Of a stretch of 64,000 nt of DNA, positions 41,827 to 49,540 are shown piece by piece. The notes beneath the pieces were generated by a model, which did no database searches, was not told where the DNA came from, and was given only the letters and a program-made list of their open reading frames with translations. The position numbers and the translations under genes are program-made. Source of the stretch: Lachnospiraceae bacterium (GTDB lineage: Bacteria > Bacillota > Clostridia > Lachnospirales > Lachnospiraceae); NCBI GenBank assembly GCA_017408735.1, contig JAFQUB010000023.1:1-64000 (forward strand). The letters run 5' to 3'. Positions within the stretch are counted from its first letter, which is position 1, and each line of letters opens with the position of its first letter.

Positions 41827-41855
41827 ATTATAATATATGAACTTGCTTAATTCAA
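41827..41855 (-). promoter_or_regulatory. Promoter of the amino acid ABC operon
   Basis: On the minus strand TTGAAT (41855-41850), 17 bp, TATAAT (41832-41827), 38 bp before the lipoprotein ATG. Confidence 0.72.
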
Positions 41856-41931
41856 CACTTTTTTGCATGGTCGATTCGAATGTTGTGACAGACAGGGACG
41901 CTCCTCCTCAGCCCCGTGCCTACTACCTGTC

Positions 41932-41968
41932 GTTCCCAAGGCTGAGGGTATGTTTACAGCCTGGGAAC
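41932..41968. repeat. Intergenic hairpin
   Basis: GTTCCCA-A-GGCTG (41932-41944) pairs with CAGCC-TGGGAAC (41957-41968), 12 bp with one bulged A. The surrounding 41882-41975 is much more GC-rich than its neighbours and contains a GACAGACAGGGACG segment. No coding sense on either strand. Origin unknown. Confidence 0.5.
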
Positions 41969-41984
41969 CCATCTCCTCCCATGT

Positions 41985-42016
41985 AAAAAAGCCACGCCGC
42001 ATTGGCATGGCTTTCT
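41985..42016 (-). terminator. Terminator of the acidic-tail membrane protein gene
   Basis: GCCACGCC (41991-41998) pairs with GGCATGGC (42004-42011); the one non-standard pair is U.G on the minus strand, where TTTTTT follows. Confidence 0.75.
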
Positions 42017-42041
42017 TCCTCACTATTATTGTAGTTTTCTC

Positions 42042-42293
42042 TTATTCCGCAAAGTCGTCATCTTCATCTTCGAAGAAATCATCATCGAAGTCATCATCAA
42101 AATCATCTTCGAAATCTTCTAAATAGTCCGGTGTGAAGAATCTGTATACACCGTAAGCGATTGCTGCTACTGCTGCAACTGCTCCAATAATCGCTAATAC
42201 CCATAATACTGTATTTTTTGTCTTTTCTTCTTCTTTTTTATGCAACAATTCATTTAATTTTGCTGCACTTACTAACTCTTCTAATTTATTCAT
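42042..42293 (-). CDS. Small membrane protein with Asp/Glu/Phe-rich tail
   Basis: An 83-residue protein. Residues 1-28 are a helical, charged segment (NKLEELVSAAKLNELLHKKEEEK), 29-50 one membrane helix (VLWVLAIIGAVAAVAAIAYGVYRFF), and 56-83 an acidic tail built from repeats of D-D-F/D-D-D-F. The tail comes from imperfect tandem GAT/GAA repeats at about 42045-42120. Similar short proteins occur in Lachnospiraceae, often without a name. Possible roles are an interaction tail or cation binding. It has its own terminator and lies just after pcrA. Confidence 0.75.
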   Translation of the reverse strand: MNKLEELVSAAKLNELLHKKEEEKTKNTVLWVLAIIGAVAAVAAIAYGVYRFFTPDYLEDFEDDFDDDFDDDFFEDEDDDFAE

Positions 42294-42417
42294 GATTTAC
42301 ACGTCCTTTCTGTTTTCTGACACAAACTAGTTTATGCCGATGTTGTAATTAGTATATCACATAATGTGCAATTTTACTATATATTTTTTGCCAAAATTAT
42401 GAAATTTTATATACTAT

Positions 42418-44622
42418 TTACATTTTTTGCAATTTTGCAAAGGAAGCAAACATTTTTTTCACCCCTACTTTGCTAAATTCCACGGTTACTTCATAATCTC
42501 TGCCGCCTTCTGTAATATCCATTACCATACCGGAACCAAAAGTTTTGTGAAGTACGGTATCTCCCACCTGATAATCCAGTGATTCTGCTTTTGTTACTGT
42601 AAATTGCTTTGTAGAAACCGGTTTTGAACGGAATGCCATCTTTGCCTGCTGATAAGCGGAAGCTTTTTCTTCCGGTACAAATTTTTCTTTCTGGGGTTGT
42701 ACCTCAAAAAGTTCCAATGGTATTTCTTTTACAAAACGGGACATTTTATTATATTGCGTTTCTCCACGTATCATTCGCATTTTCGCACAAGTAATATGAA
42801 GTTTTTCCATAGCTCTTGTAATCCCCACATAGCAAAGTCTTCGTTCTTCTTCAATTTCCAGTTTATCATCGGAAGTGATTGTCATATAACTTGGGAAAAT
42901 ACCATCTTCCATCCCTGCCAGATAGACATTTGGAAATTCCAGTCCTTTGGCACTGTGCATGGTCATTAACACTACATAATTATTTCCCATTTCCAAATTA
43001 TCAATGTCTGCCACCAGTGCAACTTCTTCCAGAAAACCGCCCAGTGTAGGCGTTTCTTCGGCTTCTTCATAGTCTGTAAGCTTATTCATTAATTCATCGA
43101 TGTTTTCAATTCGTGCTCTGGCTTCGTCGGTGTCTTCTGCTTCCAGTTCTTTTACATAGCCTGTTTCTTCCAACAATTCTTCTACGATGTCTGTTAATTT
43201 CATGTATGGCAATTTACTGCGGTAAGTTTGTATCATGGTTACAAAAGGTGTGATTTTAGAAACTGCCCTTCCCAGTCCCGGAACTTCTTCTGCTCTTTTT
43301 AATGCATCATAGAAACTGATTTCCTGACTTTCTGCATAATCATCCACTTTTCCAAGACTTGCCGCACCAATTCCTCGTTTCGGTACGTTGATAATACGTT
43401 TTACGGCAATTTCATCTTTTCCGTTGTCGATAGTCTTTAAATACGCCAGAATATCCTTAATTTCTTTTCTGGCATAGAAATTTACACCACCTACAATTTT
43501 ATACGGTATGTTAGAGGCAACAAACTTTTCTTCAAAAATACGTGACTGGGCATTTGTTCTGTATAATATAGCACAGTTATTATAGTTATGAACTCCTTCT
43601 CGCACACGTTTTGCAATATCATATGTTATGTATTCTGCCTCCTCATAAGCAGAATCAAACTGACGAAAATCGATTTTCTCGCCCGTTCCGTTGTCAGTCC
43701 ACAAGGACTTATCTTTACGCTGGGAATTATTACGTATCACATTGTTGGCCGCATCCAGTATATTCTGAGTAGAACGGTAATTCTGTTCCAGCTTAATAAT
43801 CACTGCTTCCTGATACACTTTTTCAAAATCCCAGATATTACGGATGTTGGCACCACGGAACTTGTAAATGGACTGGTCATCATCACCTACCACACAGAGA
43901 TTTCTATATTTTCGTGCCAGAAGACTAACAAATTTAAACTGTACTGTATTGGTATCCTGATACTCGTCCACCATAATGTAGCGAAAACGTTCCTGATAAT
44001 ATTCCAAAACATCCGGATTATTTTCCAGCAATTCCACTGTTTTTACCAGCAAATCATCAAAATCCAGTGCATTGTTACTTTTTAACCTTTTCTGATATTC
44101 CCGATACACTGCTGCAACTTTTTTCAGTCCATAATCACCACCGGCATTGGCTTCAAATTCATCCGGAAGAATCATTTCGTTTTTAGCTTTTGAAATGGCT
44201 GACAGCAGATTGCGCTCTTTATAAATTTTAGTGTCTACATCCAGTTTTTTACATACCTCTTTCATAACGCTTTTCTGATCATCGGTATCATAAATAGAAA
44301 AATTCGTGTCATATCCCAGTCGGTCGATATAGCGTCTTAAAAATCGGACGCAGGTAGAGTGAAACGTACTTACCCAGATGCTCTCTGAGCCAAATCCCAC
44401 CAAATTGTCCACACGCTCTCTCATTTCTGAAGCTGCTTTATTTGTAAAGGTAATTGCCATAATGTTCCATGGATTGATACCCTTTTCTTCTATTAGATAT
44501 GCGATTCTGTGTGTCAGAACTCTGGTCTTTCCGGAACCGGCTCCTGCCAGTATTAAGACAGGTCCTTCCGTCTGAAATACTGCTTTCCTCTGCATATCAT
44601 TCAACGAATCATAGATACTCAT
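42418..44622 (-). CDS. pcrA: ATP-dependent DNA helicase PcrA (UvrD family)
   Basis: A 734-residue superfamily 1A helicase that acts in repair, replication restart and RecA removal. Motifs in order: Q motif LNDMQRKAV, Walker A ILAGAGSGKTRVLTHRIAYLI, Walker B MVDEYQDTN, VGDDDQSIYKFRGA, QNYRS, and LMTMHSAKGLEFPNVYL with ITRAMEKL. The C-terminal ~45 residues form the Tudor-like RNA-polymerase-binding domain (VGDTVLHKTFGSGMVMDI). The promoter holds a LexA-like box. Confidence 0.96.
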   Translation of the reverse strand: MSIYDSLNDMQRKAVFQTEGPVLILAGAGSGKTRVLTHRIAYLIEEKGINPWNIMAITFTNKAASEMRERVDNLVGFGSESIWVSTFHSTCVRFLRRYIDRLGYDTNFSIYDTDDQKSVMKEVCKKLDVDTKIYKERNLLSAISKAKNEMILPDEFEANAGGDYGLKKVAAVYREYQKRLKSNNALDFDDLLVKTVELLENNPDVLEYYQERFRYIMVDEYQDTNTVQFKFVSLLARKYRNLCVVGDDDQSIYKFRGANIRNIWDFEKVYQEAVIIKLEQNYRSTQNILDAANNVIRNNSQRKDKSLWTDNGTGEKIDFRQFDSAYEEAEYITYDIAKRVREGVHNYNNCAILYRTNAQSRIFEEKFVASNIPYKIVGGVNFYARKEIKDILAYLKTIDNGKDEIAVKRIINVPKRGIGAASLGKVDDYAESQEISFYDALKRAEEVPGLGRAVSKITPFVTMIQTYRSKLPYMKLTDIVEELLEETGYVKELEAEDTDEARARIENIDELMNKLTDYEEAEETPTLGGFLEEVALVADIDNLEMGNNYVVLMTMHSAKGLEFPNVYLAGMEDGIFPSYMTITSDDKLEIEEERRLCYVGITRAMEKLHITCAKMRMIRGETQYNKMSRFVKEIPLELFEVQPQKEKFVPEEKASAYQQAKMAFRSKPVSTKQFTVTKAESLDYQVGDTVLHKTFGSGMVMDITEGGRDYEVTVEFSKVGVKKMFASFAKLQKM

Positions 44623-44693
44623 GTTGTTTCCTCCATCTTGCTTCCCGTTCTGCTGCTTTCACTAAACAACGTCCTCCTGGGACTTTTTCTACA

Positions 44694-44722
44694 ATTATAT
44701 CAAACAGACGTTCTTATTGCAA
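44694..44722 (-). promoter_or_regulatory. pcrA promoter with LexA-like box
   Basis: On the minus strand TTGCAA (44722-44717), 17 bp, TATAAT (44699-44694). The spacer holds AGAACGTCTGTTTG (44714-44701), a partial match to the LexA consensus CGAACRNRYGTTYC. Confidence 0.6.
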
Positions 44723-44787
44723 GATGATTCTATGAGTTTTGATACTGATTATGACTGAGCTGTTACTATGATTTTGTAGAATATGTC

Positions 44788-44816
44788 TTGTCATCTAGTT
44801 TTAAATACTATATAAT
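44788..44816 (+). promoter_or_regulatory. Promoter of the DUF1836 gene
   Basis: TTGTCA (44788-44793), 17 bp, TATAAT (44811-44816). The start point would be near 44823, which excludes the GTG at 44819 and supports the ATG at 44837 as the start codon. Confidence 0.75.
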
Positions 44817-44836
44817 GTGTGGTAGAGGTGATTTAT

Positions 44837-45457
44837 ATGAGCAGCAATACATCCGATTACTTGAGAAGCATGTTGGATAAAATTAAAAATATCGACTATA
44901 TCAAGCCTGAGGATATTCCAAATATCGAACTTTACATGGATCAGGTAACCACCTTTATGGATGAGCATTTAGCCTCCACAAAACGTTACGATTCCGATAA
45001 AATATTGACAAAAACCATGATTAACAACTATGCGAAAAATGATTTGTTACCGCCACCGGTAAAGAAGAAATATTCCAAAGAGCATATGTTGTTATTAATT
45101 TTCATTTACTATTTCAAAAATATTTTATCCATTACGGATATCCAGAACCTGCTGACACCGCTGACGGAAAAGTATTTTAACGCCAGTGAAGGAATGAATC
45201 TGCAGGATATTTATAACGAAGTATTCGGTTTTGAAAAGGAACAGGCAGACCGACTGGTCAATGACATTTTAGAAGAATATAAAAAAGCATTTACATCATT
45301 TTCCGATGCTCCTGACGAGGATAAAGAATTTCTTCACTTATTTTCTTTCATCTGCATGTTAAGCTTTGATGTATACGTGAAAAAGTTATTGATTGAAAAG
45401 CTGGTGGATGACATTGTTCCTCCCCAGACAGAGTCAAAAAAAGATAAAGCCAAATAA
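44837..45457 (+). CDS. DUF1836 domain-containing protein
   Basis: A 206-residue protein. The DUF1836 signature is present: IKPEDIPNIELYMDQVTTFMDEHL, then KILTKTMINNYAKNDLLPPPVKKKYSKEHM and LLIFIYYFKNILSITDIQ (each a separate block). The first part resembles a MerR-like helix-turn-helix, so a DNA-binding role is possible but unproven. AGAGGTG precedes the ATG. The gene is divergent from pcrA and ends in a bidirectional terminator. Confidence 0.85.
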   Translation: MSSNTSDYLRSMLDKIKNIDYIKPEDIPNIELYMDQVTTFMDEHLASTKRYDSDKILTKTMINNYAKNDLLPPPVKKKYSKEHMLLLIFIYYFKNILSITDIQNLLTPLTEKYFNASEGMNLQDIYNEVFGFEKEQADRLVNDILEEYKKAFTSFSDAPDEDKEFLHLFSFICMLSFDVYVKKLLIEKLVDDIVPPQTESKKDKAK

Positions 45458-45475
45458 CGGCTTTATCTTTTTATT
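45436..45475. terminator. Bidirectional terminator between convergent genes
   Basis: AAAGATAAAGCC (45440-45451) pairs with GGCTTTATCTTT (45459-45470). T-runs follow in both directions. It serves the DUF1836 gene on the plus strand and the TrpR-like gene on the minus strand. Confidence 0.85.
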
Positions 45476-45477
45476 TT

Positions 45478-45774
45478 CTATTCTCCTGAAGAATTCATAC
45501 GTTCAAACACTAAATCGTACCCATCATTTCCATAATTTAACGAACGGTTCACTCTGCTGATTGTTGCGGTGGAAGCGCCTGTCTTTTCTGCAATTTCTAA
45601 ATATGTTTTCTTCTCCCGCAACATTCCTGCCACTTCCAAACGCTGTGATAAAGACAACAATTCATTGACAGTGCATATATCTTCAAAAAATGCATAACAT
45701 TCTTCTCTTGTTTCTAAACTTAAAATGGCATCAAACAGCTGGTCTGCCGCCTCTGAACGCAATTTTTTATTCAT
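45478..45774 (-). CDS. YerC/YecD family TrpR-related protein
   Basis: A 98-residue helix-turn-helix protein of the TrpR-like YerC/YecD family. The characteristic stretch is ADQLFDAILSLETREECYAFFEDICTVNELLSLSQRLEVA (as consecutive blocks), followed by the recognition region TYLEIAEKTGASTATISRVNRSLNYG. The ATG at 45774 follows AAAGGAAG; 14 upstream codons are open but lack a site. Its target is not known. Confidence 0.9.
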   Translation of the reverse strand: MNKKLRSEAADQLFDAILSLETREECYAFFEDICTVNELLSLSQRLEVAGMLREKKTYLEIAEKTGASTATISRVNRSLNYGNDGYDLVFERMNSSGE

Positions 45775-45857
45775 ATTCACTACTTCCTTTCGCTTTAGCA
45801 CTTTACAGTTTAACATATTAAAGTCTAAAAGTCTATAGTGAAACCTGTGGTTTCCAT

Positions 45858-46571
45858 CTATTTTTTATTTAAGAAAGAAAATAATAACTCTCTGTCTGCA
45901 TTAGCTACCAGACTTTCCGGAAAATCTATTTCTTCAAAAATATCATAGGCTTCTGCATGACGTCCCACATAATCTGTATGATGTGCATCACTTCCCACTA
46001 CTACCGGCACCTGATGTTTTTTACAGAACTCTAACATAGTAATATCATTTCCTCTTGCATTTTCCCGGAAAGAATGAGGCATTAAAGAATTATTATTTAC
46101 CTCTAATAATTTACGATATTTCTTAGCCGCAAGCACAAGTTCTTCATAATCTACCGGATATTTTGCATCATCAGGATGTCCGATAATATTTACATAAGGA
46201 TTTTTCATTGCCCCAATAAAAGCTGACATATTCTGTTCCAGTGTCCCGTGAGGAACGCAAGGTGTATGCATGCTGGCAATCACAATGTCCATTTTCTGTA
46301 ATAACCGTTCCGGTAAATCAACGTTTCCCTGATAATCCATAATATTAAGTTCCACACCAAACAGTAGCTGTACCCCATCTTTTTCTCTTGGAAGCACATC
46401 TAAATTGCTAAAATAAATTTCCTGACAGCTTCCAGGCATTTTCGGTGCATGTTCAGTAATTGCCAAAAGTTCCAGTTTCCTCTCTGCTGCCATTTTTGCC
46501 ATTTCATTAATTGTGCTATATGCATGTCCGCTTGCCACTGTATGGGTATGGGTATCTAAAACATATTTCAT
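45858..46571 (-). CDS. PHP domain phosphoesterase (YcdX-like)
   Basis: A 237-residue metal-dependent phosphatase of the PHP family. Metal ligands are visible in VLDTHTHTVASGHAY (His 7, 9), AITEHAPKMPG, FGVELNIMDYQGN, IASMHTP, NIIGHPDDAKYP and VVVGSDAHHTDYVG. The spacing matches E. coli YcdX, a trinuclear zinc phosphatase; substrate unknown. It lies upstream of the TrpR-like gene in the same direction with an 83-bp gap. Confidence 0.9.
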   Translation of the reverse strand: MKYVLDTHTHTVASGHAYSTINEMAKMAAERKLELLAITEHAPKMPGSCQEIYFSNLDVLPREKDGVQLLFGVELNIMDYQGNVDLPERLLQKMDIVIASMHTPCVPHGTLEQNMSAFIGAMKNPYVNIIGHPDDAKYPVDYEELVLAAKKYRKLLEVNNNSLMPHSFRENARGNDITMLEFCKKHQVPVVVGSDAHHTDYVGRHAEAYDIFEEIDFPESLVANADRELLFSFLNKK

Positions 46572-46738
46572 TGTACTTCTCCTTCCTCTGAACTTTACCT
46601 AATTCTCATTGCTTCAATTATAGTGATTTATTTTTCTTCCGTCAATAAGTGTAACCATTTTTCATTCCTTTCATATACTATACCAGTATGTTATGATTCA
46701 CCTTTTTATGGGTACAATCATATAATTTAGGAGGTTCT

Positions 46739-47782
46739 ATGAAAAAGAAAGTATTGTCGCTTATGATGCTTTTCTGCCTTATGCTCCTTTCCTTTGCCGG
46801 ATGTGGCAGTAAAAGTACTGACTCAGGAGGCACACCTTTGGTATTAAATGAAGTGGCTCATTCTGTATTTTATGCCCCTCAATATGTTGCCATTGAGGAA
46901 GGATATTTCGAAAAAGAGGGGATTGACCTTACTTTAACCACCGGATTTGGTGCTGACAAAACTATGACTTCTCTTCTGTCTGGAGAAGCAGATATTGGAT
47001 TTATGGGCTCCGAAGCCTCTATTTATGTTTATCTGGGAGATACAGATGATTATATTATAAATTTTGCCCAACTGACTCAACGTGCCGGCAATTTTTTAGT
47101 CAGCCGCGAGAAACTGGACTCCTTCTCATTTGATATGCTTCAGGGAAAAGAAATTCTTGGGGGACGAAAAGGTGGAATGCCACAAATGGTCTTCGAATAT
47201 ATCTTAAAGAAAAACGGAATTTCTCCAGACAGTCTCAATATTAATCAAAGTATCGATTTTGGTTCCACTGCTGCCGCCTTTACCGGTGGTCAGGGAGATT
47301 TCACCGTAGAATTTGAACCTTCTGCAACTCTGATTGAACAGGAAGGAAAAGGATATGTAGTTGCTTCACTTGGTGTAGAATCCGGTTATGTTCCTTACAC
47401 TGCTTACAGTGCCAAAAAAAGCTTTTTATCTGCCAATCCGGATACAGTCCTTGCCTTCACAAAAGCTTTACAACAGGGAATGGACTATGTAAATACCCAC
47501 TCAGCTGAAGAAATTGCCAAAGTAATTGCCCCACAGTTTCCAGATACAGATATGGATACTTTAATCACCACTATAAGCCGCTATCAGGAACAGAATACCT
47601 GGAAAGATAATCTTGTTTTTGAAGAAGAAAGTTTAACTCTGCTGCAAAATATTCTGGAAGAAGCCGGTGAATTGGAAGAACGAGTTCCATATGAAGATAT
47701 TGTAAACACAGACTTTGCCAATAAAGCAGCCGGAACCCCAACGTCCGAGTCAAGTGAACGCAATCCTTCTGTAACACCTTAA
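46739..47782 (+). CDS. NMT1/THI5-like ABC substrate-binding lipoprotein (orphan)
   Basis: A 347-residue lipoprotein. The signal peptide KKKVLSLMMLFCLMLLSFAGC ends in a lipobox cysteine at about 22. The NMT1/SsuA-type fold starts LVLNEVAHSVFYAPQYVAIEEGYFEKEGID and includes LLSGEADIGFMGSEASIY and GGRKGGMPQMVFEYIL (given as separate blocks). Such proteins bind pyrimidines, taurine or aliphatic sulfonates. No permease or ATPase gene is next to it, and no thiamine riboswitch precedes it. The last ~20 residues are a polar Ser/Thr/Pro tail. AGGAGG precedes the ATG. Confidence 0.9.
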   Translation: MKKKVLSLMMLFCLMLLSFAGCGSKSTDSGGTPLVLNEVAHSVFYAPQYVAIEEGYFEKEGIDLTLTTGFGADKTMTSLLSGEADIGFMGSEASIYVYLGDTDDYIINFAQLTQRAGNFLVSREKLDSFSFDMLQGKEILGGRKGGMPQMVFEYILKKNGISPDSLNINQSIDFGSTAAAFTGGQGDFTVEFEPSATLIEQEGKGYVVASLGVESGYVPYTAYSAKKSFLSANPDTVLAFTKALQQGMDYVNTHSAEEIAKVIAPQFPDTDMDTLITTISRYQEQNTWKDNLVFEEESLTLLQNILEEAGELEERVPYEDIVNTDFANKAAGTPTSESSERNPSVTP

Positions 47783-47805
47783 TTTTCCGGGTTTTTGATA
47801 CTACC

Positions 47806-47847
47806 AGTACACTGCTGACTTTTATTCCGCCAGCAGTGTATCTGGAA
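47806..47847. repeat. Long hairpin between convergent genes
   Basis: CCAG-T-ACACTGCTG (47806-47819) pairs with CAGCAGTGT-AT-CTGG (47833-47847), 13 bp in two parts. A terminator is likely, but no T-run follows on either strand. Confidence 0.5.
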
Positions 47848-47855
47848 TTCTCCAT

Positions 47856-48113
47856 TTAACCTTCTACAATAAGAAATCTGCCATCCGGAAGTGTAAAAAC
47901 TTCTTCCGATTCTTTAATTTCTTCTATTGACATACCACTGATATCAATTCCGCATTCTTCCCAGTATGCCTTTACTTCTTTTACATTTTTACACACTACT
48001 GCCATGCAGTCTTCTAAAAATTCTTCTGCCTCTTCCAGCGTTTCTGCCACTTTCTCTGGAAACAGTTTCAACTGATTATCTAAAAAACATTGTAAACACA
48101 TTTCATCGTACAT
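47856..48113 (-). CDS. Hypothetical protein, 85 residues
   Basis: A small acidic protein starting MYDEMCLQCFLDNQLKLF with a C-x-x-C pair near 6-9, then VAETLEEAEEFLEDCMAVVCKNVKEV and a conserved-looking end VFTLPDGRFLIVEG. GGAGG stands eight bases before the ATG at 48113. I recognise it as a recurrent short Lachnospiraceae protein but know no function. It follows the HAD phosphatase gene by 21 bp and is probably on the same transcript. Confidence 0.65.
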   Translation of the reverse strand: MYDEMCLQCFLDNQLKLFPEKVAETLEEAEEFLEDCMAVVCKNVKEVKAYWEECGIDISGMSIEEIKESEEVFTLPDGRFLIVEG

Positions 48114-48134
48114 CTTTTCTTCCTCCATTTATTA

Positions 48135-48953
48135 CTAATTATCAATTTCCTGCTCTAATTTGTCTACCATCTGTTGTAACAACTGAATCACGCCTTTTTT
48201 TTCCGGGGATTCTGCTATATGCGCTGCCTGCTGTTTTACTTCATCCGCCGCATTTTCTACTGCGTAACTGTATTTTGCTTCTGCAAACATTCCCACGTCA
48301 TTGGTATTGTCGCCAAATACCATGGTTTCTTCTTTGGAAATGCCCATTACCTGCTGGATAGAGGCTATCGCACTCCCTTTATCCACTCCCTGAGGCATAA
48401 AATCTACCCAGTTGGTTCCTGAACGCAGCACCTTTAGTTTTTCCTGCCACTCCGGAATCATTTTATCTGCTGCTGCCTGTATTTTCGTCTTGTGATACAG
48501 AGAAATTTTCAATATATCATCACATTCTTTTAAAATATCTTTTACCGGCGTAATCTCATAGTGATAACCATTTACCAGTAACTCTTTAAATTCAACGCTG
48601 TTTACTTCCACATAAGCTGTTTCCTTGGATTCTGCCATAAAACAGTATCCTTCCGATTCCATGGAACGTATCTCGTTAACCAGCTGTTCTAAAATATCTT
48701 TTGGCATACGATGTTCTTTCATATCATAATCACGACATCTGATATAAGAACCGTTTCCTGATACAAAAATCACATCTTCTGCCTTATCCTTGAAAAGCCG
48801 GTACATGCTTTTATACTGTCTTCCGCTGGCTGCCACAAATATAATTCCCAGACTTTTCAGACGGTCAATAATATCTCCCAGCTCTTTTGGAAATTCATGA
48901 GTTCCTTCCGAAATCAATGTTCCATCAATATCACTTGCTATGAGTTTTATCAT
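48135..48953 (-). CDS. Cof-type HAD hydrolase
   Basis: A 272-residue phosphatase of the HAD superfamily, class IIB. Motif I is ASDIDGTL (Asp 8 and 10), motif II is AASGR, motif III the Lys of GVDKGSAI near 200, and motif IV VFGDNTNDVGMF near 222-233. Members dephosphorylate sugar phosphates, flavin or pyridoxal phosphate. It starts 11 bp after the maf stop, forming an operon with it. Confidence 0.92.
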   Translation of the reverse strand: MIKLIASDIDGTLISEGTHEFPKELGDIIDRLKSLGIIFVAASGRQYKSMYRLFKDKAEDVIFVSGNGSYIRCRDYDMKEHRMPKDILEQLVNEIRSMESEGYCFMAESKETAYVEVNSVEFKELLVNGYHYEITPVKDILKECDDILKISLYHKTKIQAAADKMIPEWQEKLKVLRSGTNWVDFMPQGVDKGSAIASIQQVMGISKEETMVFGDNTNDVGMFAEAKYSYAVENAADEVKQQAAHIAESPEKKGVIQLLQQMVDKLEQEIDN

Positions 48954-48964
48954 ATCGTTTTCTC

Positions 48965-49525
48965 CTATTTTAGTTCCTGATATAAACGTGCCACAGGCAA
49001 GCCTACCACGTTGTTATAATCACCGGTTATCTCTTTCACATATTTTGCTCCAATGCCTTGAATCCCATAGCTTCCAGCCTTGTCCATCGGCTCACCGGTA
49101 TTTACATATTCCTCTATTTCCTGAGCTGACATCTCATAGAATGTGACTTTGGTGCATTCATGAAATCGGATACAATCTTCTCTGCCATCCTGCTTTTTCT
49201 TTATAATTACCACACCGGTATACACTTCATGAGTATTTCCCTGAAGCTTCTGCAGCATTTCTTTTGCATCCTGTTTGCTCTTCGGTTTCTCTAAAATGTG
49301 TTCTTTTAATGCCACTACAGTATCTGCGCCAATAATGGTTACAGGCTCTGTTACATTATCTGCCACTGCTTTTGCTTTCTGCATGGCATGTTCTTCCACT
49401 ACTTGATATGGAATGGTTGTTGTCACCGGCGCTTCCCCACCACAGGACATCACTTCAAATTCCATGCCAATCTGATTTAGTAATTCTTTTCTTCTTGGTG
49501 ATTCCGATGCTAAAATAAGCTTCAT
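48965..49525 (-). CDS. maf: Maf-like nucleoside triphosphate pyrophosphatase
   Basis: A 186-residue Maf protein, hydrolysing dTTP, UTP and modified nucleotides. The hallmark ASESPRRKELLNQIG near 6-20 is intact, as are VIIGADTVV and the EYVNTGEPMDKAGSYGIQG region with catalytic residues. It lies 15 bp after uvrA. Confidence 0.95.
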   Translation of the reverse strand: MKLILASESPRRKELLNQIGMEFEVMSCGGEAPVTTTIPYQVVEEHAMQKAKAVADNVTEPVTIIGADTVVALKEHILEKPKSKQDAKEMLQKLQGNTHEVYTGVVIIKKKQDGREDCIRFHECTKVTFYEMSAQEIEEYVNTGEPMDKAGSYGIQGIGAKYVKEITGDYNNVVGLPVARLYQELK

Positions 49526-49540
49526 TGGTATCCTCCTGTT

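Noticed and set aside
42045-42120. Tandem repeat as a regulatory microsatellite
   Set aside because: The repeat is in frame and encodes the acidic tail of a small membrane protein, so coding content explains it.
46600-46738. Thiamine riboswitch before the NMT1-like gene
   Set aside because: None of the conserved thiamine-box blocks (CTGAGA, ACCTGA) is present in this leader.
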